A stretch of 64,000 bases of DNA from Sandaracinus amylolyticus (GCF_000737325.1 NZ_CP011125.1:1798001-1862000); one strand, 5' to 3'; positions 7,498 through 17,994 are shown, counted from the first letter of the stretch. The notes: generated by a model from the letters alone, not told the origin. Numbers and translations: made by a program.

Positions 7498-9459
7498 ATG
7501 AAGCGCTTCGTCCCGGTCCACAACCGCGAGCAGCTGCAGGCCCTCCTCGCCGAGGCCGCCGAGGTCGAGCACGACCTCATGTGCTGTTATCTCTACGCCG
7601 CGTTCTCGCTGAAGGACGCGCGCGACGGAGATCTGCTCGAGCACGAGCTGTCCGCGGTCGAGCGCTGGCGCGGGACCATCCTGCGGGTCGCGCTCGAGGA
7701 GATGACGCACCTCTCGCTCGTCGCGAACCTGATGACCGCGATCGGGGCGACGCCGCACTTCGATCGATCGAATTTCCCGATCGCCGCGGGCGCGCATCCG
7801 TCGCGCATCGTGCTCGAGCTCGCTCCGTTCGATCGCGCCACGCTCGAGCACTTCGTCTTCCTCGAGCGCCCCGTGGGCGTCGAGCTCCACGACGGCGCCG
7901 GCTTCGAGCCGACGCGCAGCTACGCGCGCGACGCGCGACCCACGCGCTACATGCCGTCGGCGCAGGACTACGACACGGTCGGCGAGCTCTACGCGGCGAT
8001 CCGGAACGGCTTCGATCACCTCTCGGCCGAGCTCGGCGAGACGGGCCTGTTCATCGGTGATCCGTCGGCGCAGGTCGGCCCCGATCTGATGTCGCTGCCG
8101 GGGATCCGCGCCGTGACCGACCTCGCGTCGGCGCACGTTGCGCTCGACACGATCGTCCTCCAGGGCGAGGGCGCGCCGGGGCACTCCGAGGGCTCGCACT
8201 TCGCGATGTTCGAGCAGGTGCGCGACGAGCACGCCGCGCTCTCGGCCGCGCGCTCCGAGTTCCGCGCCGCGCGACCGGCCGCGCGGAGCCCGGTTATGCG
8301 CAGCCCGCTCGATCCGCGCGGTCGCGTGTGGGTCGTCGAGCCCGACGCCGCCGCGCTGCTCGACGTCGCGAACTCGATCTACACGCTCTCGCTCCGCCTC
8401 CTCTGTCAGGGCTTCGTGCGCCGAGGCGATCGCGACGCGAAGCGCACGCTCCTCGCGTCGTCCGTCGACGGAATGCGCGCGTTCGCGATCCTCGCCACCG
8501 AGCTCACGCGCCTGCCCGCGAGCCCCGAGCATCCCGGCGTGAACGCGGGCGTGAGCTTCGCGGGCCTGCGCTCGGTCGACACGATCCCGCACGGACACAG
8601 CGAGTGGACGTTCCTCGCCGAGCGCGCGCGCGAGCTCGCGGGCGCGTGCCGATCGGTCGCGTCGATCGCGGCACCGATCGCGCACACGGTGCGCGTGATG
8701 GAGCGGCTCGTGGGGGCCCTCGAAGATCAGCGAGCGCTCGAAGAACAGCGCGCGACGAGCGCGCCCGCCGCGACCTCCGCGCCCGCGCCGCGCCGCACGC
8801 TGACCGTCGTCCCGCCGCAGCCCGGCGCGTTCGTCGAGGAGGCGCGCACCGACGACGTCGCGCTGCGGTTCGAGGGACGCCGGTGCATCCACGCGCGGCA
8901 CTGCGTGCTCGGCGCGCCGACGGTGTTCCTCGCCAACGTGCAGGGGCCGTGGCTGCACCCGGAGACGATCCCCGTCGAAGCGCTGGTGCGCGTCGCGCAA
9001 GCGTGCCCGAGCGGCGCGATCACCTACGAGCGCCTCGACGGCGGACCCGAGGAAGAAGCGCCCGAGGTCAACACGATCCGCATTCGCGAGAACGGCCCGC
9101 TCGCGGTCCACGCCGCGCTCGCGATCGAAGGCGAGGCTCCGCGCCACCGCGCCACGCTCTGCCGCTGCGGACGCAGCCGTCAGAAGCCGTACTGCGACGG
9201 CTCGCACAACGAGGGCTTCACCGCCAGCGGGGAGCCCGCGTCGATCGAGACCACCGCGCTGCCGGTGCGCGACGGAACACTGGTCGTCGTGCCCGTCGAG
9301 GACGGCCCGCTCGACGTGCGCGGCAACGTCGAGATCTGCGCAGGCACCGGGCGCATCGTGCTGCGCACGAGCGGCGTGCGCCTCTGTCGGTGCGGCGGAT
9401 CGTCGACGAAGCCCGTGTGCGACGGCACGCACGCGCGCATCGGCTTCCGCTCGTCGTGA
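7498..9459 (+). CDS. Ferritin-like protein with Fe-S cluster domain and two CDGSH domains
   Basis: 653 residues in three parts. Residues 1–~240 are a ferritin-like (VioB N-terminal-type) helical domain with '[22 protein letters not shown]' and '[20 protein letters not shown]', which carry the Glu/His metal-ligand pattern. A helical region follows to ~430. At ~455–520 is a short Fe-S domain of the Fer4_19 type ('[14 protein letters not shown]', 'AQACPSGAI'). Residues ~553–570 and ~628–645 are CDGSH motifs ('[16 protein letters not shown]', '[16 protein letters not shown]'), each binding a [2Fe-2S] cluster through three Cys and one His. A role in iron handling or redox under oxidative stress is inferred from neighbours Dps and catalase; a biosynthetic role is possible because VioB-type domains occur in secondary metabolism. 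Confidence 0.85.
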   Translation: MKRFVPVHNREQLQALLAEAAEVEHDLMCCYLYAAFSLKDARDGDLLEHELSAVERWRGTILRVALEEMTHLSLVANLMTAIGATPHFDRSNFPIAAGAHPSRIVLELAPFDRATLEHFVFLERPVGVELHDGAGFEPTRSYARDARPTRYMPSAQDYDTVGELYAAIRNGFDHLSAELGETGLFIGDPSAQVGPDLMSLPGIRAVTDLASAHVALDTIVLQGEGAPGHSEGSHFAMFEQVRDEHAALSAARSEFRAARPAARSPVMRSPLDPRGRVWVVEPDAAALLDVANSIYTLSLRLLCQGFVRRGDRDAKRTLLASSVDGMRAFAILATELTRLPASPEHPGVNAGVSFAGLRSVDTIPHGHSEWTFLAERARELAGACRSVASIAAPIAHTVRVMERLVGALEDQRALEEQRATSAPAATSAPAPRRTLTVVPPQPGAFVEEARTDDVALRFEGRRCIHARHCVLGAPTVFLANVQGPWLHPETIPVEALVRVAQACPSGAITYERLDGGPEEEAPEVNTIRIRENGPLAVHAALAIEGEAPRHRATLCRCGRSRQKPYCDGSHNEGFTASGEPASIETTALPVRDGTLVVVPVEDGPLDVRGNVEICAGTGRIVLRTSGVRLCRCGGSSTKPVCDGTHARIGFRSS

Positions 9460-9470
9460 TCGCGCAAAGG

Positions 9471-9501
9471 GCGTCCAACCTCGCGCGCGCGGTGCGCTCC
9501 A
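9471..9501 (+). promoter_or_regulatory. TCCAAC promoter-like element, copy 5 (catalase)
   Basis: GCGTCCAAC at 9471–9479, preceded by an A-rich CGCAAAGG, with CA 20 nt further on at 9500–9501. The catalase ATG at 9512 is 33 nt from the motif end, and no Shine-Dalgarno is visible between, which fits a short leader. Confidence 0.5.
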
Positions 9502-9511
9502 CACCGTGCGC

Positions 9512-10945
9512 ATGAGCAAGCTGACGCACGCTTCGGGCGCCCCGGTCGTCGACAACCAGAACACGCTCACCGCGGGCCCGCGTGGTCCCACGTTGCTCGA
9601 GGACGTCTGGCTCCTCGAGAAGCTCGCGCACTTCGATCGCGAGGTGATCCCCGAGCGGCGCATGCACGCGAAGGGCTCGGGCGCCTACGGGCACTTCACG
9701 GTCACGCACGACATCACGCGCTACACGAAGGCCGCGCTCTTCTCGGAGATCGGCAAGCGCACCGAGGCGTTCGTGCGGTTCTCGACGGTCGCGGGCGAGC
9801 GCGGCGCCGCCGACGCGGAGCGCGACATCCGCGGCTTCGCGGTGAAGCTCTACACCGAGCAGGGCATCTGGGATCTCGTCGGCAACAACACGCCGGTGTT
9901 CTTCCTGCGCGACCCGCTGCGCTTCCCCGATCTGAACCACGCGGTGAAGCGCGATCCGCGCACCGGCATGCGCAGCGCCCAGAGCAACTGGGACTTCTGG
10001 ACGCTCATGCCCGAGGCGCTGCACCAGGTGACGATCGTGATGAGCGATCGCGGCCTGCCGCGCAGCTACCGCCACATGCACGGGTTCGGCAGCCACACGT
10101 TCAGCTTCGTCAACGCGCAGAACGAGCGCTGCTGGGTGAAATTCACGCTGAAGACCCAGCAGGGGATCCAGAACCTCACCGACGCCGAGGCGCAGGAGCT
10201 CGTCGGTCGTGATCGCGAGAGCTCGCAGCGCGATCTCTTCGAGGCGATCGAGCGCGGCGACTTCCCGCGCTGGACGCTCTTCGTGCAGATCATGAGCGAG
10301 GAGCAGGCGCGCACGTGGCGCCAGAACCCGTTCGATCTGACGAAGGTCTGGCCGCACGCCGACTTCCCGCTGCTCGAGGTCGGCGTGCTCGAGCTGAACC
10401 GCAACCCCGAGAACGTGTTCGCGGAGGTCGAGCAGGCCGCGTTCACGCCCGCGAACGTCGTGCCCGGGATCGGCTTCTCGCCCGATCGGATGCTGCAGGC
10501 GCGGCTCTTCTCGTACGGCGATGCGCAGCGATATCGGCTCGGCGTGAACCACCATCAGATCCCCGTGAACGCGCCGAAGTGCCCGGTGCACAGCTATCAC
10601 CGCGACGGTCAGGGGCGCGTCGACGGCAACCAGGGCGGTCGCCTCGCGTACGTCCCGAACTCGCACGGCGAGTGGACCGACAGCCCCGAGCGCATGGAGC
10701 CGCCGCTGCCGCTCGAGGGCGCGGCCACGCACTACGATCACCGCCTCGACGGCGACGATCACGCGCAGCCCGGCGCGCTGTTCCGGCTCTTCTCGCCCGA
10801 GGAGAAGCAGCGCCTCTTCGACAACACCGCGCGCGCGATGCGCGGCGTGAGCCGCGAGGTGTGCGAGCGCCACGTCGCGAACTGCACGAAGGCCGATCCC
10901 GAGTACGGCGCGGGCGTCGCGCGCGCGCTGGGCCTCGATCGCTGA
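9512..10945 (+). CDS. katA: Monofunctional haem catalase (small-subunit type)
   Basis: 477 residues, as in clade-3 small-subunit catalases. Distal-side His52 lies in '[19 protein letters not shown]', the conserved Asn region in '[15 protein letters not shown]', and proximal haem ligand Tyr335 in '[14 protein letters not shown]'. It converts H2O2 to water and oxygen in the cytoplasm. ATG at 9512 is preferred to the in-frame GTG six bases upstream because the residues between are not part of the family. It sits between an Fe-S/ferritin-like gene and OsmC, each with its own copy of the same promoter-like element rather than in an operon. Confidence 0.95.
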   Translation: MSKLTHASGAPVVDNQNTLTAGPRGPTLLEDVWLLEKLAHFDREVIPERRMHAKGSGAYGHFTVTHDITRYTKAALFSEIGKRTEAFVRFSTVAGERGAADAERDIRGFAVKLYTEQGIWDLVGNNTPVFFLRDPLRFPDLNHAVKRDPRTGMRSAQSNWDFWTLMPEALHQVTIVMSDRGLPRSYRHMHGFGSHTFSFVNAQNERCWVKFTLKTQQGIQNLTDAEAQELVGRDRESSQRDLFEAIERGDFPRWTLFVQIMSEEQARTWRQNPFDLTKVWPHADFPLLEVGVLELNRNPENVFAEVEQAAFTPANVVPGIGFSPDRMLQARLFSYGDAQRYRLGVNHHQIPVNAPKCPVHSYHRDGQGRVDGNQGGRLAYVPNSHGEWTDSPERMEPPLPLEGAATHYDHRLDGDDHAQPGALFRLFSPEEKQRLFDNTARAMRGVSREVCERHVANCTKADPEYGAGVARALGLDR

Positions 10946-10953
10946 CGCAAACA

Positions 10954-10984
10954 GCGTCCAAGGCAGCGACGCACTCGCCACGCA
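10954..10984 (+). promoter_or_regulatory. TCCAAG promoter-like element, copy 6 (OsmC)
   Basis: GCGTCCAAG at 10954–10962, preceded by CGCAAACA as in the catalase copy, with CA 20 nt later at 10983–10984. The distance to the chosen ATG (10996) is 34 nt. Confidence 0.5.
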
Positions 10985-10995
10985 GGATGACGAGC

Positions 10996-11430
10996 ATGGC
11001 CAAGCGAACGGCAGACGTGGTGTGGAACGGCGGGTTTCGTGACGGGCGCGGCAGCATCGCGACCCAGAGCACCGCCGTGAAGGCGAGCTACTCGGTGCGC
11101 TCGCGCATGGAGGACGGACCGGGATCGAACCCGGAGGAGCTGCTCGGCGCGGCGCACGCCGCGTGCTTCACGATGGCGCTCAGCGCGATCCTCGGCGGCG
11201 CGGGCTACACGGCGACCGAGCTCCGCACCCACGCGAGCGTCACGCTCGCGAACGACGGCGGACAGTTCTCGATCCCCGAGATCGTGCTCGAGCTCGAGGG
11301 TGTGGTCCCCGGCATCGACGAGGCCACGTTCGTCCGCCACGCCGAGACCGCGAAGGCGACGTGCCCGGTCTCGAAGGCGCTCGCGGGCGTTCCGACGATC
11401 ACGCTGCGCGCGTCGCTGAAGACCGCCTGA
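10996..11430 (+). CDS. OsmC/Ohr-family peroxiredoxin
   Basis: 144 residues. The two redox-active cysteines are C57 ('HAACFTMALS') and C123 ('ATCPVSKAL'), and 'GSNPEELLGAAHAACF' is the OsmC signature. The family reduces organic hydroperoxides in the cytoplasm; the sequence is closer to OsmC than to Ohr by its N-terminus. ATG at 10996 is chosen over the ATG at 10987 because AGGA at 10984–10987 then has an 8-nt spacing. Only 5 nt separate it from the FadL-like gene, which may be co-transcribed. Confidence 0.88.
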   Translation: MAKRTADVVWNGGFRDGRGSIATQSTAVKASYSVRSRMEDGPGSNPEELLGAAHAACFTMALSAILGGAGYTATELRTHASVTLANDGGQFSIPEIVLELEGVVPGIDEATFVRHAETAKATCPVSKALAGVPTITLRASLKTA

Positions 11431-11435
11431 GCCGC

Positions 11436-12944
11436 ATGCGCGATCGTCTCGCGGCGCGCGGCGTCTGGCTCGTGCTGGCGCTGCTCGCGCACGCTCCGGT
11501 CGCGCGCGCGCAGGCCCTCAACTACTCCGGCTTCCCGGTGGGCAGCCACGCGCTCGGTCTCGGCGGCGCGTTCACCGGCGTCGCCGACGATGCGTCCGCC
11601 GTCTATCACGACCCCGGCGCGCTCGCGTTCGGCGACTCGGGCGCGGTCGCGACGAGCCTCTCGCTCAACGTCTCCGATCAGCTCACGGTGCACGACGGCT
11701 ACGCGTCGATCGGCGGCGCCGAGGATCTGAGGCTCGACGGCGACGCGCCGCTGCCGGTGTTCCTCGGCGGCGTCGTGCACTTCGGAGACGACGAGGCGCC
11801 GCGGCACGGTCTCGCGATCGCGACGTTGAACCCGCACCAGGAGACGCGCGCGTTCTCGTTCCACGGCGCCGATGGTGCGAGCGCGACGAGCCTCCGCGTC
11901 GAGCACCGCGACGGAACGCGCTGGTTCGGGATCGGGTACGGCCTCCGCCCCGATCGTGCCTGGGGCATCGGTGTCTCGCTGTACGCCGCGCGGCGATCGA
12001 TGACGCATCGCGAGGAAGAGGTCGCGACGGTGATCGGGCCGAGCGAGCTGCTCGCGGCGCGACAGACCACGACCTCGCTGGAGGCCTGGCACCTCGTCGC
12101 GATGCTCGGCTTCCACTGGCAGATCGACGGCCGCGTGCGGTGGGGCGTCACGCTGCGACTTCCGGGGATCGCGCTCACCGAGACCGCATCGGTGGTGGAC
12201 CACGCGAGCACGGTGATCGGGGGCGCGCCCACTGCGACCTTCGAGCGCCGCGACGATCTCGCGGGCGAGTCGCCGATCCCGTGGTCGATCCGAACCGGCC
12301 TCGCGCTCGCGCTGGATCCCGAGATCCTCGTCGCGCTCGATCTCGGCGTCGTCGGCGCGGCGGGGCGGGTGCGCCCGTTCGCATCGAGCGAGTCGGCGCC
12401 GCGACCGGGCGTGTGGGTCGCACGCGAGTACGACGCCGACGCCGTGTTCCAAGCGGCGCTCGGCAGCGAGATGACGATTGCCGGGATCGTGCCAGTCGCG
12501 TTCGGCGTGTTCACGAATCTCTCGGCGTCACCATCGCTCTCGAGCGACGCCGTCGACTCCTATCGTCCCGATCGCATCGACGCATTCGGGCTGAGCGGGA
12601 GCGTCGGATATCGCGGTGACGACTATCGCATCCAAGTCGGCGTGATGGCGATGCTCGGCTGGGGCATGGGCCTGCGGCCGCTGGGCGCGATCGGCGCGGC
12701 GGAGATGCAATACGCGCCCACCACGGTCGAGTGGCAGACGATCTATCTGTTCGTGACCGGCGGCGCGGGCGCGATCGGGCGCTTCGCGCGCGACGTGTAC
12801 CGCGAGTTCCTCGAGGCGTGCGGCGTCGATCCCGGCGCGATCGCCGCGGCGCCCGACGAGCTCCCCTCGGACTGCCCTCCTGACTCCGATGCTGCGCCAG
12901 CATCGGAGTCGCCCACTGACGACATCAACCCTGTACTACGGTGA
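11436..12944 (+). CDS. FadL/OmpP1-like outer-membrane transport protein
   Basis: 502 residues with a signal peptide ('VWLVLALLAHAPVARA|QA'). The mature start 'GSHALGLGGAFTGVADDASAVYHDPGAL' is the FadL/TodX hallmark (a plug with the sequence that follows the first strands). The rest alternates as beta-strands with aromatic ends. FadL proteins pass hydrophobic compounds across the outer membrane; the substrate is unknown. The tail is acidic and Pro/Ser-rich ('DELPSDCPPDSDAAPASES'), and its coding sequence contains a perfect 13-bp hairpin. The stop overlaps the GTG of the PAP2 gene (GTGA). Confidence 0.8.
   Translation: MRDRLAARGVWLVLALLAHAPVARAQALNYSGFPVGSHALGLGGAFTGVADDASAVYHDPGALAFGDSGAVATSLSLNVSDQLTVHDGYASIGGAEDLRLDGDAPLPVFLGGVVHFGDDEAPRHGLAIATLNPHQETRAFSFHGADGASATSLRVEHRDGTRWFGIGYGLRPDRAWGIGVSLYAARRSMTHREEEVATVIGPSELLAARQTTTSLEAWHLVAMLGFHWQIDGRVRWGVTLRLPGIALTETASVVDHASTVIGGAPTATFERRDDLAGESPIPWSIRTGLALALDPEILVALDLGVVGAAGRVRPFASSESAPRPGVWVAREYDADAVFQAALGSEMTIAGIVPVAFGVFTNLSASPSLSSDAVDSYRPDRIDAFGLSGSVGYRGDDYRIQVGVMAMLGWGMGLRPLGAIGAAEMQYAPTTVEWQTIYLFVTGGAGAIGRFARDVYREFLEACGVDPGAIAAAPDELPSDCPPDSDAAPASESPTDDINPVLR
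12882..12910 (+). terminator. Perfect 13-bp inverted repeat with 3-nt loop inside the 3' end of the FadL-like gene
   Basis: GACTCCGATGCTG (12882–12894) and CAGCATCGGAGTC (12898–12910) are exact reverse complements separated by CGC. The hairpin ends 35 nt before the FadL stop and 31 nt before the start of the PAP2 gene. No T-run follows. It may act as an attenuator, an RNA stability element or a binding site; which one is not evident. Confidence 0.4.
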
Positions 12945-13621
12945 TCACGAATCGCGCGCAGAACCTCGGCATGCGAGCGGTGATGTGCGTGATCGCGATC
13001 TCGGCGCTCTCCTCGACCGCGCACGCGCAGCTCGACTGGGAGCCGGAGACGCCCGGAGCGCCGACGATCGACTCCACGGTCCGCGCCGCGCTCCGCGGCG
13101 GCACCGAGGACGTCCGAGGGCGCGCTCGCACGGTGAGCGACGTGCTGCTCCTCGCCACGCTCGGCGTCGCGATCACCGACACGATCCTCGACCCGCTCTC
13201 CCACGACGACCCCGACGCGCTCGGGCCCTCGCTCTTCTTCGGCGCCTCCGCGCTCGCGCTCACCTGGACGCTCGGCGAGCTGGTCAAGCACGCGACGGTG
13301 CGCGCGAGGCCGTACACGCTCGCGTGCGACGAGGCTCCGTTCGCGTGCGACGCGCGCGCCGCGACGCTCAGCTTCTACTCGCTCCACGCGGCGCTGGCAG
13401 CGACGGGCGCCGCGATGGTGTGCGCGCGTCGGAGCGCGCTCGGAGACGCGTGGGACACCGGCATCTGCATCGGATCGATCGGCGCGGCTGCGGCGGTCGC
13501 GCTGCTCCGGATCGTCGGAGACATGCACCACGCGACCGACGTCGTGGTCGGTGCGCTCCTCGGCATCGCGAGCGGCCTCGCGTTCGGAGCGCTGGTGTCG
13601 TCGTCCTCGGAGCTGCGGTGA
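12941..13621 (+). CDS. PAP2-family phosphatase (periplasmic or membrane)
   Basis: 226 residues. The three phosphatase motifs are visible: 'KHATVRARPY' (KX6RP), 'SFYSLHAALA' (a variant of PSGH in which the His is kept) and 'RIVGDMHHATDVVVGALLG' (SRX5HX3D-like, with the leading Ser replaced). A signal-like segment 'VMCVIAISALSSTAHA' and several hydrophobic helices suggest a membrane or periplasmic enzyme acting on lipid or polyprenyl phosphates. The GTG at 12941 overlaps the upstream stop; an ATG at 12971 is an equally reasonable start and leaves a cleaner signal peptide. Confidence 0.75.
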   Translation: MITNRAQNLGMRAVMCVIAISALSSTAHAQLDWEPETPGAPTIDSTVRAALRGGTEDVRGRARTVSDVLLLATLGVAITDTILDPLSHDDPDALGPSLFFGASALALTWTLGELVKHATVRARPYTLACDEAPFACDARAATLSFYSLHAALAATGAAMVCARRSALGDAWDTGICIGSIGAAAAVALLRIVGDMHHATDVVVGALLGIASGLAFGALVSSSSELR

Positions 13622-13665
13622 TCGGTCGAGCCGGAGCGCCCGCCGGCGCCCGCGAGCGGATTCGA

Positions 13666-14457
13666 TCAGGCCGCCGAGAGCCAGCGCGCGCCGCCGTCGT
13701 CGCACGCGATCCGCACTGCGCGCGCGTACGCGCCCGGCGTGGTGCCGGTGATCTCGCGGAAGCTCCGGTTGAAGTGGCTCTGATCGCAGTAGCCGACCTC
13801 GTGCGCGACCGAGATGCAGTCCGCGCCCGCCGCGAGGAGCGCCCGCGCGCGCGCGACGCGCACCTGCGCGCGGAAGCGCAGCGGCGAGAGCCCGAGGTGC
13901 TGCGCGAACACGCGGCAGAGATGACAGCGGTGGACACCCGCCACCGCCGCGAGATCCTCGAGCCGGAGCTCGTCCGCGAGGGTCTGCGCGATGTACGCGC
14001 ACGCGCGCGCCAGCCGCGCGTCGAGCCGCCTCGGCGCGGGCGGCGCGGAGCGGAGCGCCTCTCTCGCGCGCTCGTCGAGCGTCGACGGAGCGACGTCGAC
14101 GTCGACGTCGAGGTCGACCACCCGCGCCTCGAGCGCGGCGCCGGGCGATGTGCCCTCCGGGCGCCCGAACACCACGCGGAACGACGCGCCGCGATCCGTG
14201 TGGAGCACGACGTGCGCGCCCGGTCCGTCGATCACCAGCACGGCGCCGCACGCGAGCTCGCCGCGCTGCCGACCGGCGCGGAACCGGACGCCCGCGCTGC
14301 GCGCCTGGACCATCACGCGCGCGGGCCAGACGAACGACCAACTGCGCGACGGCGCTTCGTCGACCTCGAGCACCTCGAGCGCCGCGTCGCGAGACCATCG
14401 GACCGAGAGCGCCGCGCGCGACGGAGCGGGGCGTGGGGCGCGAGCAGTTCGTTCCAT
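13666..14457 (-). CDS. AraC-family transcriptional regulator
   Basis: 263 residues. The C-terminal double helix-turn-helix is clear: 'LRLEDLAAVAGVHRCHLCRVFAQHLGLSPL' and 'SVAHEVGYCDQSHFNRSFREITGTTPGAY'. The N-terminal half is cupin-like ('ACGAVLVIDGPGAHVVLHTDRGASFRVVFG'). It contains an acidic repeat 'DLDVDVDVAP' from a GTCGAC-type DNA repeat near 14094–14120. Convergent with the PAP2 gene and divergent from the first response regulator; the 184–229 nt between them contain three inverted repeats, possible binding sites. Confidence 0.85.
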   Translation of the reverse strand: MERTARAPRPAPSRAALSVRWSRDAALEVLEVDEAPSRSWSFVWPARVMVQARSAGVRFRAGRQRGELACGAVLVIDGPGAHVVLHTDRGASFRVVFGRPEGTSPGAALEARVVDLDVDVDVAPSTLDERAREALRSAPPAPRRLDARLARACAYIAQTLADELRLEDLAAVAGVHRCHLCRVFAQHLGLSPLRFRAQVRVARARALLAAGADCISVAHEVGYCDQSHFNRSFREITGTTPGAYARAVRIACDDGGARWLSAA

Positions 14458-14564
14458 CGTGATGCGTCCTCCGCACCGCCATCGAGCAGCGTGCGTGCCA
14501 GGCGCGTGACGGCCGCGCGATCACGCGCGGCGCGCGCCGTCGGGGCAGCGGTCTCGCGCGTCGC

Positions 14565-14588
14565 TGTCCAACCGTGGACACCGGTGTC
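14565..14588. promoter_or_regulatory. Overlapping palindromes between AraC and response-regulator genes
   Basis: TGTCCA-ACCG-TGGACA (14565–14580) overlaps the perfect 12-bp palindrome GACACCGGTGTC (14577–14588). The site lies 108–131 nt upstream of the AraC start, in the divergent intergenic region. Overlapping dyads of this size suggest a protein-binding site; the binder is not known. Confidence 0.35.
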
Positions 14589-14630
14589 GGCGCGTCGGCG
14601 CGAGGCGCATCGGCGCCCGCGAGCGGCACC

Positions 14631-14644
14631 CATACCAAGGTATG
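14631..14644. promoter_or_regulatory. Inverted repeat CATACC-AA-GGTATG upstream of response regulator
   Basis: CATACCAAGGTATG at 14631–14644 is a perfect 6-bp dyad with a 2-nt centre. It is AT-richer than its surroundings and lies 43 nt before the ATG at 14687. It could be an operator or part of a promoter. Confidence 0.35.
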
Positions 14645-14686
14645 ATGGCCGCCGGCCGCGTCGGGGCGCAGGCTCGCGTCACTCGG

Positions 14687-15058
14687 ATGTTGTCCAACCT
14701 GGTGTGCGTCGTCGACGACGACGAGTCGGTCCGCGAGTCGCTGCGGGCGCTGCTGGCCTCCGCTGGCTATCGCGTGATCGCCTTCTCGTCGCCCGAGGCG
14801 TGCCTCGAGTCCGACGCCCGTCGCGGCGCGGGCTGCCTGGTCGCCGACGTGCGCATGCCGCGCATGAGCGGCCCGGATCTCTACGCCGAGATCGTGCGGC
14901 GTGGAGAGGCGCTGCCGGTGGTGTTCATCACCGGCCAGCCCACGGACGAGATCCGCGCGCGCGTGCGAGACGCCCGCGCCGTCGCGCTGCTCGTGAAGCC
15001 CTTCGACGACGAAGCGCTGCTCGACGCGATCGAGCAGGCGCTGGTCCCCCCTTCGTGA
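14687..15058 (+). CDS. Single-domain response regulator (FixJ-type receiver)
   Basis: 123 residues made of one receiver domain: acidic pair in 'CVVDDDESVRESL', phospho-acceptor Asp in 'CLVADVRMPRMSG', conserved Thr in 'VVFITGQ' and Lys in 'LLVKPFDDEAL'. No output domain follows. ATG 14687 starts right before the first strand; in-frame ATGs at 14642 and 14645 would add 15 residues. It is the first of three consecutive receiver genes. Its Glu-rich C-terminus ends 11 nt before the NtrC-type gene, so the two are likely co-transcribed. It probably works as a phosphate sink or relay. Confidence 0.88.
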   Translation: MLSNLVCVVDDDESVRESLRALLASAGYRVIAFSSPEACLESDARRGAGCLVADVRMPRMSGPDLYAEIVRRGEALPVVFITGQPTDEIRARVRDARAVALLVKPFDDEALLDAIEQALVPPS

Positions 15059-15069
15059 AGGAGGCCTCG

Positions 15070-16440
<1,371 letters not shown>

Positions 16441-16447
16441 CTCTTCC

Positions 16448-17080
16448 ATGTCCACGCGGCACGACGAGCGCGAGAGCACGGCACCGCTGGTCGTCGTCGT
16501 CGACGACGACGCGTCGATCCGCGCTGCGCTCGACAGCCTGCTGCGCTCCGAGGGCTATCGCGTCGAGTCGTTCGCGTCGCCTCGCGACTTCCTCGCGCGC
16601 GCGCCGGGTGATGCGCCCGACTGTCTGATCCTCGACGTGGAGCTGCCGGGGCTCAGCGGCCTCGAGCTCCAGGATCGGCTCGGGCAGGGCGTGCCGATCG
16701 TGTTCATCACCGGGCACGCCGACGTGCCGATGTCGGTGCGCGCGATGAAGGCCGGCGCCGTCGAGTTCCTGATGAAGCCCTTCGGCGACGACGCGCTGCT
16801 GCAGGGCGTCACGCAGGCGATCGAGCGCAGCTCGCGGACGCGCCGCGACGACGTCGCGATGCGCGAGCTCGCCGACCGTCACGCGTCGCTCACGCCGCGC
16901 GAGCGGCAGGTGATGGATCGCGTCGTCGCGGGGCTGCTCAACAAGCAGATCGCGGCCGAGCTCGGGACCTCCGAGGTGACCGTGAAGATGCAGCGCGGCC
17001 AGGTGATGCGGAAGATGGCCGCCGCGTCGCTCGCGGATCTCGTGCGGATGGCGGAGAAGCTCGGACGCAGCGGCGAGTAG
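16448..17080 (+). CDS. FixJ/NarL-type response regulator with LuxR helix-turn-helix
   Basis: 210 residues. Receiver with '[13 protein letters not shown]', phospho-acceptor Asp in '[12 protein letters not shown]', Thr in 'VFITGHAD' and Lys in 'FLMKPFGDD'. The C-terminal LuxR-type DNA-binding domain reads '[43 protein letters not shown]'. The receiver is strongly FixJ-like ('[18 protein letters not shown]'). It starts 7 nt after the NtrC-type gene and is probably the last gene of the operon; a hairpin overlaps its stop. Confidence 0.92.
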   Translation: MSTRHDERESTAPLVVVVDDDASIRAALDSLLRSEGYRVESFASPRDFLARAPGDAPDCLILDVELPGLSGLELQDRLGQGVPIVFITGHADVPMSVRAMKAGAVEFLMKPFGDDALLQGVTQAIERSSRTRRDDVAMRELADRHASLTPRERQVMDRVVAGLLNKQIAAELGTSEVTVKMQRGQVMRKMAAASLADLVRMAEKLGRSGE

Positions 17081-17101
17081 GGCGCGCCGCGAGACGCGCC
17101 C
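17080..17101. terminator. Hairpin between convergent response-regulator and hydrolase genes
   Basis: GGGCGCG (17080–17086) pairs with CGCGCCC (17095–17101) across an 8-nt loop, starting on the last base of the stop codon. It is followed by CCTCTG, with no clear T-run. Position between convergent genes supports a bidirectional terminator role. Confidence 0.4.
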
Positions 17102-17110
17102 CTCTGCCGG

Positions 17111-17965
17111 TCATCGCGCGGTGCTGCGCACGAACGACGCGACGTGCTCCGCGGTCGCCTCGGGGTGCTCGTGGTGCGGGCCGTGGCCGGCGCGCGGGTA
17201 CGTGAGGAGCTGCGTCGTCGGGAGCTGCTGGTTGAGCGCGTACCAGTTCTCGACCGGGAAGATGATGTCGTGATCGCCGGCCACGTGGAGCACCGGGATC
17301 GTCGTGGTCTGCAGCGCGGCGAGCACCGCGGGCGCCGGGAAGATCGGGCTGCGCGGACCCGAGAGCGTCGACGCGGCCCACGCGGTCGGGACCCTCGGGC
17401 TCCGCGCCTCGGTGCGCGCCGCGATGCGCGCGGCCGAGCGCTTCGCCGCCTCGCGGCTCTTCGGATCGCGCGGCTCGAAGAAGAGGATCGTCTCCTCCTC
17501 GATGCCGTAGGTGTCGAGCGCCGCGGTGTCGAAGAACAGCTGCTCGGCGAGCTTCACGAGCGGCCCGGGCGGCGTGGTCCCGAGCAGGACGACGTGGCTC
17601 ACTCGCTCGGGGTGCGTCGCGAAGAGCACCTGCGCGGCCATCCCGCCGAGCGACCATCCCGCGATCACGACGTCGCGCAGATCGAGCGCCTCGACGAGGT
17701 CGCGGGGATCGCGCGCCATCTTCGACGGATCGTAGGTGCGCTCGCCGGTCGACAGGCCGAGGCCCGAGTAGTCGAACCACACCACGCGGAAGCCGCGATC
17801 CGCGAGCGACGCGAGGAAGAGCGGATCCCAGTCGTCCATCACGCCGCGGAAGCGGTTGCAGAGGACGATCGGCTTGCCCTCGCCGATCGTGCGGTACGCG
17901 AGCGAGCGACCGCCGATCTCGACGGAGCGATTGGGTGCATGGGTGGCGACCTCGAGCGTGCTCAT
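17111..17965 (-). CDS. Alpha/beta-fold hydrolase
   Basis: 284 residues. The nucleophile elbow is 'IAGWSLGGMAAQ' (Ser in GWSLG), the acid is probably in 'VAGDHDIIFP' and the His in 'RAGHGPHHEHP'. 'VVWFDYSGLGLSTG' is the usual loop after strand 4. The substrate is unknown; such proteins include esterases, haloperoxidase-like enzymes and dehalogenases. The ATG at 17965 has GAGGAG just upstream on the minus strand. A TCCAAC element lies 52 nt before the start. It lies downstream of the giant kinase on the same strand, 62 nt away. Confidence 0.85.
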   Translation of the reverse strand: MSTLEVATHAPNRSVEIGGRSLAYRTIGEGKPIVLCNRFRGVMDDWDPLFLASLADRGFRVVWFDYSGLGLSTGERTYDPSKMARDPRDLVEALDLRDVVIAGWSLGGMAAQVLFATHPERVSHVVLLGTTPPGPLVKLAEQLFFDTAALDTYGIEEETILFFEPRDPKSREAAKRSAARIAARTEARSPRVPTAWAASTLSGPRSPIFPAPAVLAALQTTTIPVLHVAGDHDIIFPVENWYALNQQLPTTQLLTYPRAGHGPHHEHPEATAEHVASFVRSTAR

Positions 17966-17994
17966 CACTGTCTCCTCGTGTGTGGAGCGGAGGA

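Noticed and set aside
14567-14572. Another TCCAAC copy, upstream of the first response regulator.
   Set aside because: The distances to the possible starts (70 and 115 nt) and the missing CA do not match the pattern, and it lies inside a different palindrome.
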